Assembly (NCBI RefSeq): GCF_008017825.1
Contig: NZ_VRLS01000040.1
Location: 62,001-126,000 of the forward strand
Direction: 5' to 3'
DNA length: 64,000 nt
Source: Mesonia sp008017825
GTDB lineage: Bacteria; Bacteroidota; Bacteroidia; Flavobacteriales; Flavobacteriaceae
Shown here: in pieces, positions 1 to 8,868 of the stretch
How positions within the stretch are numbered: the first letter of the stretch is position 1
How the letters are laid out: every line of letters begins with the position of its first letter
Program-made: the position numbers and the translations under genes
Notes under the pieces: model-generated
The model's input: the letters and a program-made list of their open reading frames with translations, nothing else
Told to the model about the DNA's origin: nothing
The model's database searches: none

Positions 1-48
1 TGTAATGGTGGTGGCGGTGCTTCTGCAATGGTGATAGAAAGAAATTAA
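1..48 (+). CDS. Acetyl-CoA acyltransferase (thiolase), C-terminal 15 residues only
   Basis: The window opens inside a gene. The last 15 residues read CNGGGGASAMVIERN then stop. The Cys-x-Gly-Gly-Gly block is the C-terminal active-site signature of thiolases, where the cysteine acts as the general acid/base in acetoacetyl-CoA formation or beta-ketoacyl-CoA cleavage. Only this tail is visible, so the substrate range cannot be judged. It lies 21 bases upstream of the NlpC/P60 gene on the same strand, so the two may be co-transcribed. Confidence 0.8.
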   Translation, partial: CNGGGGASAMVIERN

Positions 49-69
49 TATTTTCATATATAGATTAGA

Positions 70-822
70 ATGCAATACGGATTTTGCAACCTTAATATTG
101 TTCCTGTAAGACTGGAACCTGCTGATGCAAGTGAAATGGTAACCCAACTTTTGTTTGGGGATCATTTTAAAGTTTTAGAAAAAAGAAAAAAATGGAGCAA
201 AATCCGTATCGCTTTTGACAAGTATGAAGGATGGGTAGATAATAAACAGTTTCTTGAAATTACGGAAGATCAATATCATGAGATAAATCAAACTCCTAGC
301 GAATTGGTGGCTGATGTAATAGATTTTCTTCAAGATGATAAAAATCAGCTCATTCCTATTTCCTTAGGTGCTAATATTAATAAAATAGTAGAGTTTGGGA
401 ATTATACTTATGAAGGACGCAAATTACAGGGCAAAAACACTAAGGAACAATTTTTAGAAACTGCATTTCTCTATCTTCATGCCCCTTATTTATGGGGAGG
501 AAAAACACCATTCGGAATTGATTGCAGCGGATTTACTCAAATGGTTTATAAACTTAATGGTTACCAATTATTCAGGGATGCTTCTCAACAAGCAAAACAA
601 GGTGAGGCTTTAAGCTTTATAGAAGAAAGTGAACCAGGAGATTTAGCTTTTTTCGATAATCAAGATGGAGACATTATTCACGTTGGTATAATTATGAGAG
701 AAAACTATATTATTCATGCTCACGGCAAGGTTAGAATAGATCGCCTTGATCATAGTGGTATATTTAATGTAGATACAAATCAGTACTCACATAATCTTAG
801 AGTAATCAAAAAAATTGTATAA
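70..822 (+). CDS. NlpC/P60 family cell-wall peptidase with N-terminal SH3-like domain
   Basis: A 250-residue protein. Residues 1-60 look like a bacterial SH3 domain (ending GWVDNKQF). The NlpC/P60 papain-like fold occupies about 125-250: catalytic Cys152 in GIDCSGFTQ, His204 in DIIHVGI, and a third polar position at His216/His218 in IIHAHGK. Proteins of this family cleave D-glutamyl-diaminopimelate or related peptide bonds in peptidoglycan. No obvious signal peptide is present, so a cytosolic role in recycling wall peptides (as for YkfC-type enzymes) is possible. That is inference. A strong hairpin terminator follows. Confidence 0.85.
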   Translation: MQYGFCNLNIVPVRLEPADASEMVTQLLFGDHFKVLEKRKKWSKIRIAFDKYEGWVDNKQFLEITEDQYHEINQTPSELVADVIDFLQDDKNQLIPISLGANINKIVEFGNYTYEGRKLQGKNTKEQFLETAFLYLHAPYLWGGKTPFGIDCSGFTQMVYKLNGYQLFRDASQQAKQGEALSFIEESEPGDLAFFDNQDGDIIHVGIIMRENYIIHAHGKVRIDRLDHSGIFNVDTNQYSHNLRVIKKIV

Positions 823-850
823 TACTTAAACTAAATTACTGATAAAAAAT

Positions 851-883
851 AAAAAAGCTTCCAGATTTCTGGAAGCTTTTTTT
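851..883. terminator. Rho-independent terminator, bidirectional
   Basis: Stem AGCTTCCAG / CTGGAAGCT around an ATTT loop, with a run of A on the left and T on the right. It sits between the NlpC/P60 gene and the convergent TPR gene, so it can serve both strands. Confidence 0.85.
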
Positions 884-906
884 ATATCAATATGTGGTTA
901 CAATTC

Positions 907-2163
907 TTAGTTCTTTAAAGCGTCAGCTTTTTCTGTTTCTCCAAGCATCCCATATATTTGAGTTAAAATCTGAACAGATTGTTTATATTCTGGAGATTCT
1001 TTTGGCTCTTTTTGGATTACTTTTTCCAAATATGGAACCGCTTCTCTGTATAACTCATTTCTCTCTTTTTGAAGTTTGTCATAACGCTTGTTATCTGCAT
1101 TAGACATCCCCAACCCATTCATTTCTTCAATGATTGCTTGCTCTTTATTTAAAATAGCTGAGGCGATATTGATATTGGCGTTTACCATTTCTGGATCAAT
1201 ATCAATTGCTTTTTTGTAATAAGAAATCGCTTTTTCTTGATCTCCCATTTTAGCAGTAGTTACCCCTAGGTTATAATAAAGCGTTGCATTGTTTGGGTCC
1301 TTTTCTATTACTTTTTCTACTAAAGCAGAATATTTATCCATTTTCCCTAAGTTGTAATAGATGTCAGCTTCTGTTAGCATAAGACCAGTATCTTCCGGAC
1401 TTTCTTTTCTTGCCTGTTGAATAGCCATCATTGCCTTATCTTTTTGATCCTTTTGTAGATAAATAAGAGCTATGTTTTTTACAATATCTGGTCTTTTAGA
1501 ATCTTCTTTAATTGTAGAAGGCTTAATGTGACTTCCAGCCTTTAAGTAAATATCTCTTTTATTTTCAGTATCAAAATTTTCTACTTCACCAGTTTCTTTA
1601 TTAACTGCAGTATAAATAGTACCTATTCCAGTAAAATTAACATCTCTTAGTTGTTCATAATATGTAAGAGCTTTATCGTAATCTTTACCCGTAGTAGCGC
1701 TAGATGCTGCATGAAAAAGATAGATAGTATCTTTTTTATTTAACGCATAAGCTTCATAAAGTTTCTCTGCAGATTCAGAAAATTTTTCTTGCTTTTGATC
1801 TGCTATAGCTGAATTTATCAAAGCATTCCTTACATCCATTAAACCTTTTTCGCCGTCTTCTTTTTCTCCCAGTTCTATTGCACGCTCAAAAGATTTACCT
1901 GCAATTACCAAATCTTCGGTTTTTACCGCGGCTTGATTTTTTGCAGCTAAAAAAGCATTTCCTTTGGTAAGGTAATATTCTGCTTGTACTTTTTCTTTTT
2001 CATTAGAAACGGCTCCTTCAACAGAATTTAAAAGAGTTTTAGCCTCTTTATAATTACCACTCTCCACAGCTTTACCTGCATTTCTAATTTCTTTTTTTTG
2101 TGCAATAGCTACTATTCCGATAAGGGAAAGACCAATAGTTAGAGCTTTAGTTTTCATAGTCAT
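907..2163 (-). CDS. Secreted tetratricopeptide repeat protein
   Basis: 418 residues from the ATG at 2163; a second ATG two codons later is also possible. The open frame extends further up into gyrA, but only the downstream starts place the hydrophobic segment MKTKALTIGLSLIGIVAIAQ at the N-terminus as a signal peptide ending in AQ. The body is helical, with TPR units around residues 150-380; the clearest is ATLYYNLGVTTAKMGDQEKA with its repeat partner. TPR proteins scaffold complexes, here probably in the periplasm. The gene follows gyrA with a gap of about 10 bases, so it is likely co-transcribed with it. No specific function is recognised. Confidence 0.75.
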   Translation of the reverse strand: MTMKTKALTIGLSLIGIVAIAQKKEIRNAGKAVESGNYKEAKTLLNSVEGAVSNEKEKVQAEYYLTKGNAFLAAKNQAAVKTEDLVIAGKSFERAIELGEKEDGEKGLMDVRNALINSAIADQKQEKFSESAEKLYEAYALNKKDTIYLFHAASSATTGKDYDKALTYYEQLRDVNFTGIGTIYTAVNKETGEVENFDTENKRDIYLKAGSHIKPSTIKEDSKRPDIVKNIALIYLQKDQKDKAMMAIQQARKESPEDTGLMLTEADIYYNLGKMDKYSALVEKVIEKDPNNATLYYNLGVTTAKMGDQEKAISYYKKAIDIDPEMVNANINIASAILNKEQAIIEEMNGLGMSNADNKRYDKLQKERNELYREAVPYLEKVIQKEPKESPEYKQSVQILTQIYGMLGETEKADALKN

Positions 2164-2173
2164 TTGTTTTTGT

Positions 2174-4720
2174 TTATTCTTCTTCGTCGTTGGTGTTTTC
2201 AATAGTTGTGCCATCTTCATTTACGGTAGCATCTAAAATGTCCTCATTTTCATCATCATCTTCATTAGCAACCTTAGCAACTGCAGCAATAGAATCATTT
2301 CCTTTTAAATTAATTAAACGAACTCCTTGCGTTGCACGACCCATGGTACGTAAACTTTCTACCGCAATTCTAATAGCTATACCTGATTTATTAATGATCA
2401 TTAAATCATCATTATCAGTTACACTTTTGATAGTTACCAGCTCTCCTGTTTTTTCGGTTATGGAAATGGTTTTCACTCCTTTTCCACCACGGTTGGTGAT
2501 TCTATAAATCTCCTCTCCGGTTTCAGGGTCATTGATGAATGTACGTTTACCGTAACCATTTTCAGAAACTACTAAAACGGTTTCTTCTTCTGGCTTCTCT
2601 ACAGCAATCATTCCTACCACTTCATCTTTATCATGAGCTAAAGTAATACCTCTTACACCAGAAGCATTTCTACCCATTGGACGTGTTTTACTCTCTTCAA
2701 AACGGATACATTTTCCACTTTTAAGCGCTAACATTACTTGACTATCTCCTGTTGTAAGTTTAGCAGAAAGTAATTCGTCACCTTCTTTAACTGTAATGGC
2801 ATTAATACCATTTGTCCTCGGACGAGAATATTGCTCTAGGGATGTTTTTTTAACCTGCCCTTTTTTAGTAGCCATAATCACATAATGACTATTAATATAC
2901 TCTTCGTCTTTTAAATCTTGAGTACAAATAAAAGCGTTTACTCTATCTTCAGGATCAATATTGATTAAATTTTGAATCGCTCTTCCTTTAGAAGACTTAC
3001 TTCCTTCCGGGATTTCGTAAACGCGCATCCAATAACATTTTCCTTGTTGTGTAAAGAAAATCATGTATTGGTGATTAGTTCCCACAAAGAGATATTCTAA
3101 GAAATCTTCATTTCTAGTGGTAGTAGCTTTAGAACCAACTCCTCCTCTATTCTGCTTTTTATATTCTGAAAGTGGAGTCCTTTTAATATATCCTGCGTGA
3201 GAGATAGAAATTACTACCTGTTCATCTGGGATCATATCTTCTATACTAAGATCTCCTCCTGCGTGGTTAATTTCAGAACGTCTTTCATCACCATATTTTT
3301 CTTTTATCTCTAAAAGTTCTTCTTTGATGATAGACATTCTTCTTTCTTTACTCGCAAGAATATCTTTTAAGTCCTCAATCGTTTTCATTAACTCTTCATA
3401 CTCGGCACGTAGTTTATCTTGCTCAAGACCTGTTAATTGTCTTAAACGCATTTCTACGATGGCTTTCGCTTGAATTTCTGTTAACTCAAATCTATCTATT
3501 AATTTTTGACGAGCTTCTTCTGTATTACTAGATGCACGAATTAAGGCTATTACTTCATCAATATTATCTGAAGCAATAATTAAACCTTCTAAGATGTGTG
3601 CGCGATCTTCTGCTTTCTTTAATTCAAATTCAGTTCTTCTTACTACAACTTCGTGACGGTGTTCTACAAAATATTGAATCATGTCTTTTAGATTCAACAT
3701 TTGAGGTCTTCCTTTTACTAATGCAATATTATTTACACTAAACGAAGATTGCAGCGCGGTATGCTTATATAAGGTATTTAGAACAATGTTTGGAATAGCA
3801 TCTCTCTTAAGAATGTAAACGATACGCATCCCGTTTCTATCAGACTCATCTCTAATAAGGGAAATACCTTCAATTTTCTTATCGTTTACTAGGTCAGCCG
3901 TTTTCTTAATCATATCGGCTTTATTTACCTGATATGGAATTTCAGTAACCACGATGCATTCTTTTCCTCTCACCTCTTCCATAGTGGCTTTAGCTCTCAT
4001 AACAACTCTACCTCGACCAGTCTTAAAAGCTTCACGAACACCATCGTAACCGTAAATAATTCCTCCAGTAGGAAAATCTGGAGCTTTTACATGCTCAATA
4101 AGTTCATCAATTTCAATATCATGGTTATCAATATAAGCCATGGTACCATCAACTACTTCCGATAAGTTGTGAGGAGGCATATTAGTAGCCATACCTACCG
4201 CAATACCACTAGCTCCATTTACCAATAGGTTAGGAACTCGTGTAGGTAAAACCGTTGGTTCTTTTAAAGTATCATCAAAGTTAAGAGAATGATCTACCGT
4301 ATCTTTATCGATATCGGCAAGCATATCTTCACTAATTTTACGCATTCTAGCCTCGGTATATCGCATTGCTGCAGGGCTATCGCCATCTACAGATCCAAAG
4401 TTACCTTGACCATCTACCAACATATAGCGAAGACTCCATTCTTGTGCCATCCTTACCATGGCATCATATACAGATGTATCTCCGTGGGGGTGGTACTTAC
4501 CAAGAACTTCTCCTACAATTCTTGCTGATTTTTTATGTGCTCGGTTGGAAAGTACGCCTAATTCATACATTCCAAATAATACTCTACGGTGAACTGGTTT
4601 TAAACCGTCACGTACATCTGGCAGAGCACGTGACACAATGACTGACATTGAGTAGTCAATGTAAGCCGATTTCATTTCATCTTCAATGTTGATAGGAATT
4701 AACTTCTCTCCTTCAGCCAT
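2174..4720 (-). CDS. gyrA: DNA gyrase subunit A
   Basis: 848 residues, full length for the family. GyrA is the breakage-reunion subunit of the A2B2 enzyme that introduces negative supercoils with ATP. The catalytic tyrosine is Tyr121 in MRYTEARM. The quinolone region reads HPHGDTSVYD, so the position equal to E. coli Ser83 is threonine (Thr82 here) and Asp87 is kept (Asp86). Threonine at this site is wild type in some flavobacteria. A GyrA-box-like QNRGGVG follows the coiled coil, which argues for gyrase rather than topoisomerase IV; the separate ParC-like gene at 22436-25060 lacks it. The C-terminus is very acidic. gyrB is not in the window. Confidence 0.95.
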   Translation of the reverse strand: MAEGEKLIPINIEDEMKSAYIDYSMSVIVSRALPDVRDGLKPVHRRVLFGMYELGVLSNRAHKKSARIVGEVLGKYHPHGDTSVYDAMVRMAQEWSLRYMLVDGQGNFGSVDGDSPAAMRYTEARMRKISEDMLADIDKDTVDHSLNFDDTLKEPTVLPTRVPNLLVNGASGIAVGMATNMPPHNLSEVVDGTMAYIDNHDIEIDELIEHVKAPDFPTGGIIYGYDGVREAFKTGRGRVVMRAKATMEEVRGKECIVVTEIPYQVNKADMIKKTADLVNDKKIEGISLIRDESDRNGMRIVYILKRDAIPNIVLNTLYKHTALQSSFSVNNIALVKGRPQMLNLKDMIQYFVEHRHEVVVRRTEFELKKAEDRAHILEGLIIASDNIDEVIALIRASSNTEEARQKLIDRFELTEIQAKAIVEMRLRQLTGLEQDKLRAEYEELMKTIEDLKDILASKERRMSIIKEELLEIKEKYGDERRSEINHAGGDLSIEDMIPDEQVVISISHAGYIKRTPLSEYKKQNRGGVGSKATTTRNEDFLEYLFVGTNHQYMIFFTQQGKCYWMRVYEIPEGSKSSKGRAIQNLINIDPEDRVNAFICTQDLKDEEYINSHYVIMATKKGQVKKTSLEQYSRPRTNGINAITVKEGDELLSAKLTTGDSQVMLALKSGKCIRFEESKTRPMGRNASGVRGITLAHDKDEVVGMIAVEKPEEETVLVVSENGYGKRTFINDPETGEEIYRITNRGGKGVKTISITEKTGELVTIKSVTDNDDLMIINKSGIAIRIAVESLRTMGRATQGVRLINLKGNDSIAAVAKVANEDDDENEDILDATVNEDGTTIENTNDEEE

Positions 4721-4962
4721 AAAAATTTATTTAGTTAATTTAATATTCTAACGTGGCAATTTAAGCATTTCAGCTATTCTTTAAAGCCATTCTGCAAGAT
4801 TTTACGTATATTTTATTAACAAATATTTATCAGCCGTTCGTTAATAATTAAATGCTACTATTCTTTGATTTTACGCGGATATTTTGTCTATTAGCATAGT
4901 GTCTTTATTGAGGTACGGTTTTTGAACTTATGAGTTGAATTTAATTTAGAGAGAAGACAAAA

Positions 4963-7527
4963 ATGGACGATAATTTTTCACCCAGAGTAAAAGATGTTAT
5001 AACATACAGTAAAGAAGAGGCTCTTCGTTTAGGTCACGATTTTATTGGGACAGAACATTTAGTCTTAGGATTACTTAGAGATGGTAATGGGAAAGCCATA
5101 GATATACTAGAGTCTTTAAATATAGATTTAGATCATTTAAGAAGGAAAGTAGAAATTTTAAGTCCGCTTAACGCGGATAGCTCTACGCTTTCTAATGAGA
5201 AAAAGAATTTACATTTAACAAGACAGGCAGAAAGAGCTTTAAAAACCACCTTTTTAGAAGCTAAACTTTTTCAAAGTTCGTCGATCAATACGGCACACCT
5301 TTTATTATGCATTTTAAGAAACGAGAATGATCCTACTACCAAACTTTTTAATAAGCTTAAAGTAGATTATGACAACGTTAAAGACGAATTTAAATCTATG
5401 ATCACACAAGATAATGATTATTTAGAAAGCCCTACATCAGAGTCTTTTCCAGATGATGATACAGCTTCTAGCGAAACCCCAAAAAATAACCCTTTTGGTG
5501 GATCAAACCCAAAGGCAGGGAAAGCTAATAAAAAGTCTAAGACCCCTGTTTTAGATAATTTCGGTAGAGATTTAACCGAAATGGCCGACGATGGAAAATT
5601 AGATCCTGTGGTAGGTCGTGAAAAGGAAATTGAAAGAGTTTCTCAAATATTAAGTAGAAGAAAGAAAAACAACCCTTTACTTATTGGAGAACCTGGAGTT
5701 GGTAAAAGTGCTATCGCTGAAGGTTTAGCTTTAAGAATTGTACAGAGAAAAGTGTCTAGAATTCTTTTTGACAAACGTGTAGTTACCTTAGACTTAGCCA
5801 GCTTAGTAGCAGGTACTAAATACAGAGGTCAGTTTGAAGAACGAATGAAGGCGGTAATGAATGAACTTGAAAAGAATGATGACATTATCCTTTTTATAGA
5901 TGAAATTCATACTATTGTAGGTGCTGGCGGTGCTACTGGAAGTTTAGATGCTAGCAATATGTTTAAACCTGCCCTAGCTCGTGGTGAGCTGCAATGTATT
6001 GGTGCTACGACATTAGATGAGTATAGACAGCATATTGAAAAAGACGGAGCTTTAGAAAGAAGATTTCAAAAAGTAATTATAGAACCTACAACTGTAGATG
6101 AAACTATAGAAATTCTTAACAATATTAAGTCAAAGTATGAATCTCATCACAATGTAAATTACACAGATGAAGCTATTGAGGCTTGTGTAAAACTGACTAA
6201 TAGATATATGACCGATCGTTTTTTACCAGACAAAGCTATTGATGCTTTAGATGAAGCTGGATCTCGTGTTCATATTACCAATATTGAAGTCCCTAAGAAA
6301 ATATTAGACTTAGAACGCCAATTAGATGAAGTTCGAGAAACTAAAAATACGGTTGTTAAGAAGCAGAAGTATGAAGAAGCTGCCAAACTTAGAGATGACG
6401 AAAAGAAAATTGAAAAGGAACTAGAAGTAGCTCAAGAACGTTGGGAAGAGGAATCTAAACAACACAAAGAAACCGTAACAGATGAGCATGTAGCCGATGT
6501 TGTTTCTATGATGACCAGCATTCCTGTAAATAGAATCGCACAGACTGAAAGTAACAAATTAGCCGAATTACCTAATCTAATTAAAGGAAAAGTAATCGGT
6601 CAAGATGAAGCTGTTAATAAAGTAGTAAAAGCGATTCAGCGTAATAGAGCCGGACTTAAAGACCCTAATAAACCCATTGGTTCATTTATATTCCTAGGTC
6701 AAACAGGAGTTGGTAAAACTCAGTTAGCCAAAGTATTAGCAAAAGAATTATTTGACAACGAAGACACACTTATACGCATCGATATGAGTGAATATATGGA
6801 GAAATTTGCGGTTTCCAGATTAATTGGAGCACCTCCAGGATACGTAGGTTATGAAGAAGGAGGACAGTTAACCGAAAAAGTAAGACGTAAACCTTATGCG
6901 GTTGTTTTATTAGACGAGGTTGAAAAAGCGCATCCAGATGTATTTAACATGATGCTTCAGGTGTTAGATGATGGTTATTTAACCGATAGCTTAGGTCGTA
7001 AAATAGACTTTAGAAATACGATTATCATTATGACCTCTAATATTGGGGCACGTAAGTTAAAAGATTTTGGACAAGGAGTTGGTTTTGGAACTCAAGCGAG
7101 AAAAACTCAAGCCGATGAAAATACTAGAAGTATTATAGAAAATGCACTTAAAAAAGCATTTGCACCAGAATTTTTAAACAGAATTGATGACGTAGTTATT
7201 TTCAACTCTTTAGAAAGAGAGCACATTCATAAAATTATTGATATTGAATTAGCTAAATTATTCTTTAGAATTGAAGATTTAGGTTACAACTTAGAGTTAA
7301 CTGATGCTGCAAAAGATTTTATTGCAGAAAAAGGATTTGATCAACAATATGGAGCAAGACCTTTAAACAGAGCAATTCAGAAATATGTAGAAGACGCTTT
7401 AGCGGAAGAAATTATTACTTCAAAAATGGCAGAAGGTGATCATGTAAAAATGGATTTAGATAAGGAGAAAAAGGAACTTACCATTGAGATAAAGAAAGCT
7501 GAAAAAAAGAAAGAAGAATCAGAATAA
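4963..7527 (+). CDS. clpC: ATP-dependent Clp protease ATP-binding subunit ClpC
   Basis: 854 residues. Order: Clp N-domain repeats (1-145), an acidic and polar linker (150-195), first AAA domain with Walker A GEPGVGKS at 242-249, a middle coiled coil near 420-485 containing a UVR-like segment, second AAA domain with Walker A GQTGVGKT at 579-586, and an acidic/lysine-rich tail. The size, linker and middle domain fit ClpC rather than ClpB or ClpA. ClpC unfolds proteins and feeds them to ClpP. It is divergent from gyrA across a 242-base gap; I see no clear TANNTTTG box or CIRCE-type repeat in that gap. Confidence 0.93.
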   Translation: MDDNFSPRVKDVITYSKEEALRLGHDFIGTEHLVLGLLRDGNGKAIDILESLNIDLDHLRRKVEILSPLNADSSTLSNEKKNLHLTRQAERALKTTFLEAKLFQSSSINTAHLLLCILRNENDPTTKLFNKLKVDYDNVKDEFKSMITQDNDYLESPTSESFPDDDTASSETPKNNPFGGSNPKAGKANKKSKTPVLDNFGRDLTEMADDGKLDPVVGREKEIERVSQILSRRKKNNPLLIGEPGVGKSAIAEGLALRIVQRKVSRILFDKRVVTLDLASLVAGTKYRGQFEERMKAVMNELEKNDDIILFIDEIHTIVGAGGATGSLDASNMFKPALARGELQCIGATTLDEYRQHIEKDGALERRFQKVIIEPTTVDETIEILNNIKSKYESHHNVNYTDEAIEACVKLTNRYMTDRFLPDKAIDALDEAGSRVHITNIEVPKKILDLERQLDEVRETKNTVVKKQKYEEAAKLRDDEKKIEKELEVAQERWEEESKQHKETVTDEHVADVVSMMTSIPVNRIAQTESNKLAELPNLIKGKVIGQDEAVNKVVKAIQRNRAGLKDPNKPIGSFIFLGQTGVGKTQLAKVLAKELFDNEDTLIRIDMSEYMEKFAVSRLIGAPPGYVGYEEGGQLTEKVRRKPYAVVLLDEVEKAHPDVFNMMLQVLDDGYLTDSLGRKIDFRNTIIIMTSNIGARKLKDFGQGVGFGTQARKTQADENTRSIIENALKKAFAPEFLNRIDDVVIFNSLEREHIHKIIDIELAKLFFRIEDLGYNLELTDAAKDFIAEKGFDQQYGARPLNRAIQKYVEDALAEEIITSKMAEGDHVKMDLDKEKKELTIEIKKAEKKKEESE

Positions 7528-7555
7528 AGATATAACCCTATAAAAGCTAACCAAA

Positions 7556-7591
7556 TAAAAACCTCATAGATAAATTATATGAGGTTTTTTA
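7556..7591. terminator. Rho-independent terminator after clpC
   Basis: Stem AAAACCTCATA / TATGAGGTTTT with a short AT loop and flanking A and T runs. It lies between clpC and the convergent lipoprotein gene. Confidence 0.8.
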
Positions 7592-7606
7592 TTATTTCAA
7601 AATTAA

Positions 7607-7618
7607 TTCCGCGTAAGC
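7607..7618 (-). repeat. Copy of the dispersed word GCTT(N)CGCGGAA
   Basis: Reads TTCCGCGTAAGC on the plus strand. With three more bases (TAA on the plus-strand left side) it is identical over 15 bases to the copy at 35707. It lies between a terminator and the end of the next gene, so it is not coding. See the finding on this motif. Confidence 0.5.
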
Positions 7619-7641
7619 AAGATCAAATAAAGTGGTGAGGT

Positions 7642-8844
7642 TTATAAACTACAGTTCCCTTGTTGAAAATCTTGATTGGTAGGGTTATAAGCATTGTCAT
7701 TTATAATTAAATCCCCGCTAAATCCATTTTGTAAAATATTTTCTAGTCCGCAAAAATCCGTTAATTGAGAGTTCATATTCAATAGAAGATTACCACTAAT
7801 GCTTTCTAATGAAGATAAGCCGTCTACATTCAATAGATTGTCGTTCCTATAAATACCAACACCACCATCATTAATAAATTTTAAATTATCTAAAAAGCTA
7901 ACGTTCTCTAACGAAGTGCTATTTATGGAAACGTATTCTACATTGTTTACATTTTGAAAAGCCGTTACGGTATGTAAGTTGAAGTTTCTTTCAAGAACAA
8001 ACTCGTATGTTGTAGAGGTTAAGTTATTAAAACCACCTATTTCTTCAAGAACTTCATTATTATGAATATGGATATTCCAAAGGTTTTCGATATTCAAGAA
8101 GCCCGATACATTTATTAAAGAATCATTTCTACTAATTTCAAAAATTCTTCCTACAAAATTCAGTTTGTTAAACCCTGAAATAGAAGAAATACCTGTATTA
8201 AGATCTATAAAAAACTCCTCTCCTACACTCTCTAAATTACTAAAAGAGTTTATTTTAAAACTCCCTTCGTTTTGATAAATTTTAAAACTTCCTTCTACTT
8301 GTTTTAAATTTTGAAACCCAGCTAATTCTTCTAAAGAATCATTCCACCAAAAGTCAAAGTCTCCGTCAATTATCTCTAAAGAATTAAAACCAGTTATTAT
8401 TTTTAAGGGGCCTGTTTGAGTTATCATAAAATCTTGCCCTACACTTTGAAGTGCATTAAATCCAGAAATTTCTATTAGATTTTTCACATCGCCATCATAA
8501 CCACCCCCATAAACAAAATCTAAACCTACTTTTTCTAAATTCTGAAAACCATCTACAATTGAAACATTACCTAATACAGAAGATATACTAAAGTTTTTAG
8601 TTACTTCTTTTAAATTAGAAAGTGGAGAAAGATCGGTTATTGGGTCTGTGAGAGACTCTCCATAAATGGAAAAATTACCATCTACGTAATTGCAACCAGA
8701 CTCTCCAAATTCATTTATTTCTGTTTGGGAAGTAAGTATAATATCGCCAACACAAAATTCATTAGAATCATTATCCGTAGAATCATCACTACTACAAGAA
8801 GCCACTAAAAAAAGTGGTACTATAAACTTAAATATATATTTCAA
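7642..8844 (-). CDS. Leucine-rich-repeat / receptor-L-like surface lipoprotein
   Basis: 400 residues. The lipobox is FLVASC with Cys17, followed by an acidic Ser/Asp linker, so it is a lipoprotein, probably surface exposed (acid residues after the cysteine are the Bacteroidota export signal). From about residue 60 on, units of about 22-25 residues recur, each ending like 'ISGFNxLxxVG' or 'LAGFQNLKQVEG'; this resembles receptor-L or BspA-type repeats used in adhesion. The only start codon that gives a signal peptide is TTG at 8844; in-frame stops lie just upstream and no ATG is available. Neighbour hutH is 24 bases upstream on the same strand, without obvious functional link. Confidence 0.75.
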   Translation of the reverse strand: MKYIFKFIVPLFLVASCSSDDSTDNDSNEFCVGDIILTSQTEINEFGESGCNYVDGNFSIYGESLTDPITDLSPLSNLKEVTKNFSISSVLGNVSIVDGFQNLEKVGLDFVYGGGYDGDVKNLIEISGFNALQSVGQDFMITQTGPLKIITGFNSLEIIDGDFDFWWNDSLEELAGFQNLKQVEGSFKIYQNEGSFKINSFSNLESVGEEFFIDLNTGISSISGFNKLNFVGRIFEISRNDSLINVSGFLNIENLWNIHIHNNEVLEEIGGFNNLTSTTYEFVLERNFNLHTVTAFQNVNNVEYVSINSTSLENVSFLDNLKFINDGGVGIYRNDNLLNVDGLSSLESISGNLLLNMNSQLTDFCGLENILQNGFSGDLIINDNAYNPTNQDFQQGNCSL

Positions 8845-8868
8845 AACTCTTAATTATTAAATTTAACT

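Noticed and set aside
894..1103. Open frames on the strand opposite to real genes (for example 894-1103, 2190-2507, 4289-4641, 42676-42921, 46462-47001, 58890-59219).
   Set aside because: They are shadows of real genes, with no homology, no start context and low-complexity composition.
4652..4720. Quinolone resistance from Thr82 in GyrA and Ala in ParC at the Ser80 position.
   Set aside because: Threonine at this GyrA site is a wild-type state in some flavobacteria, and the ParC alanine may be lineage-normal. No resistance claim is justified from sequence alone.
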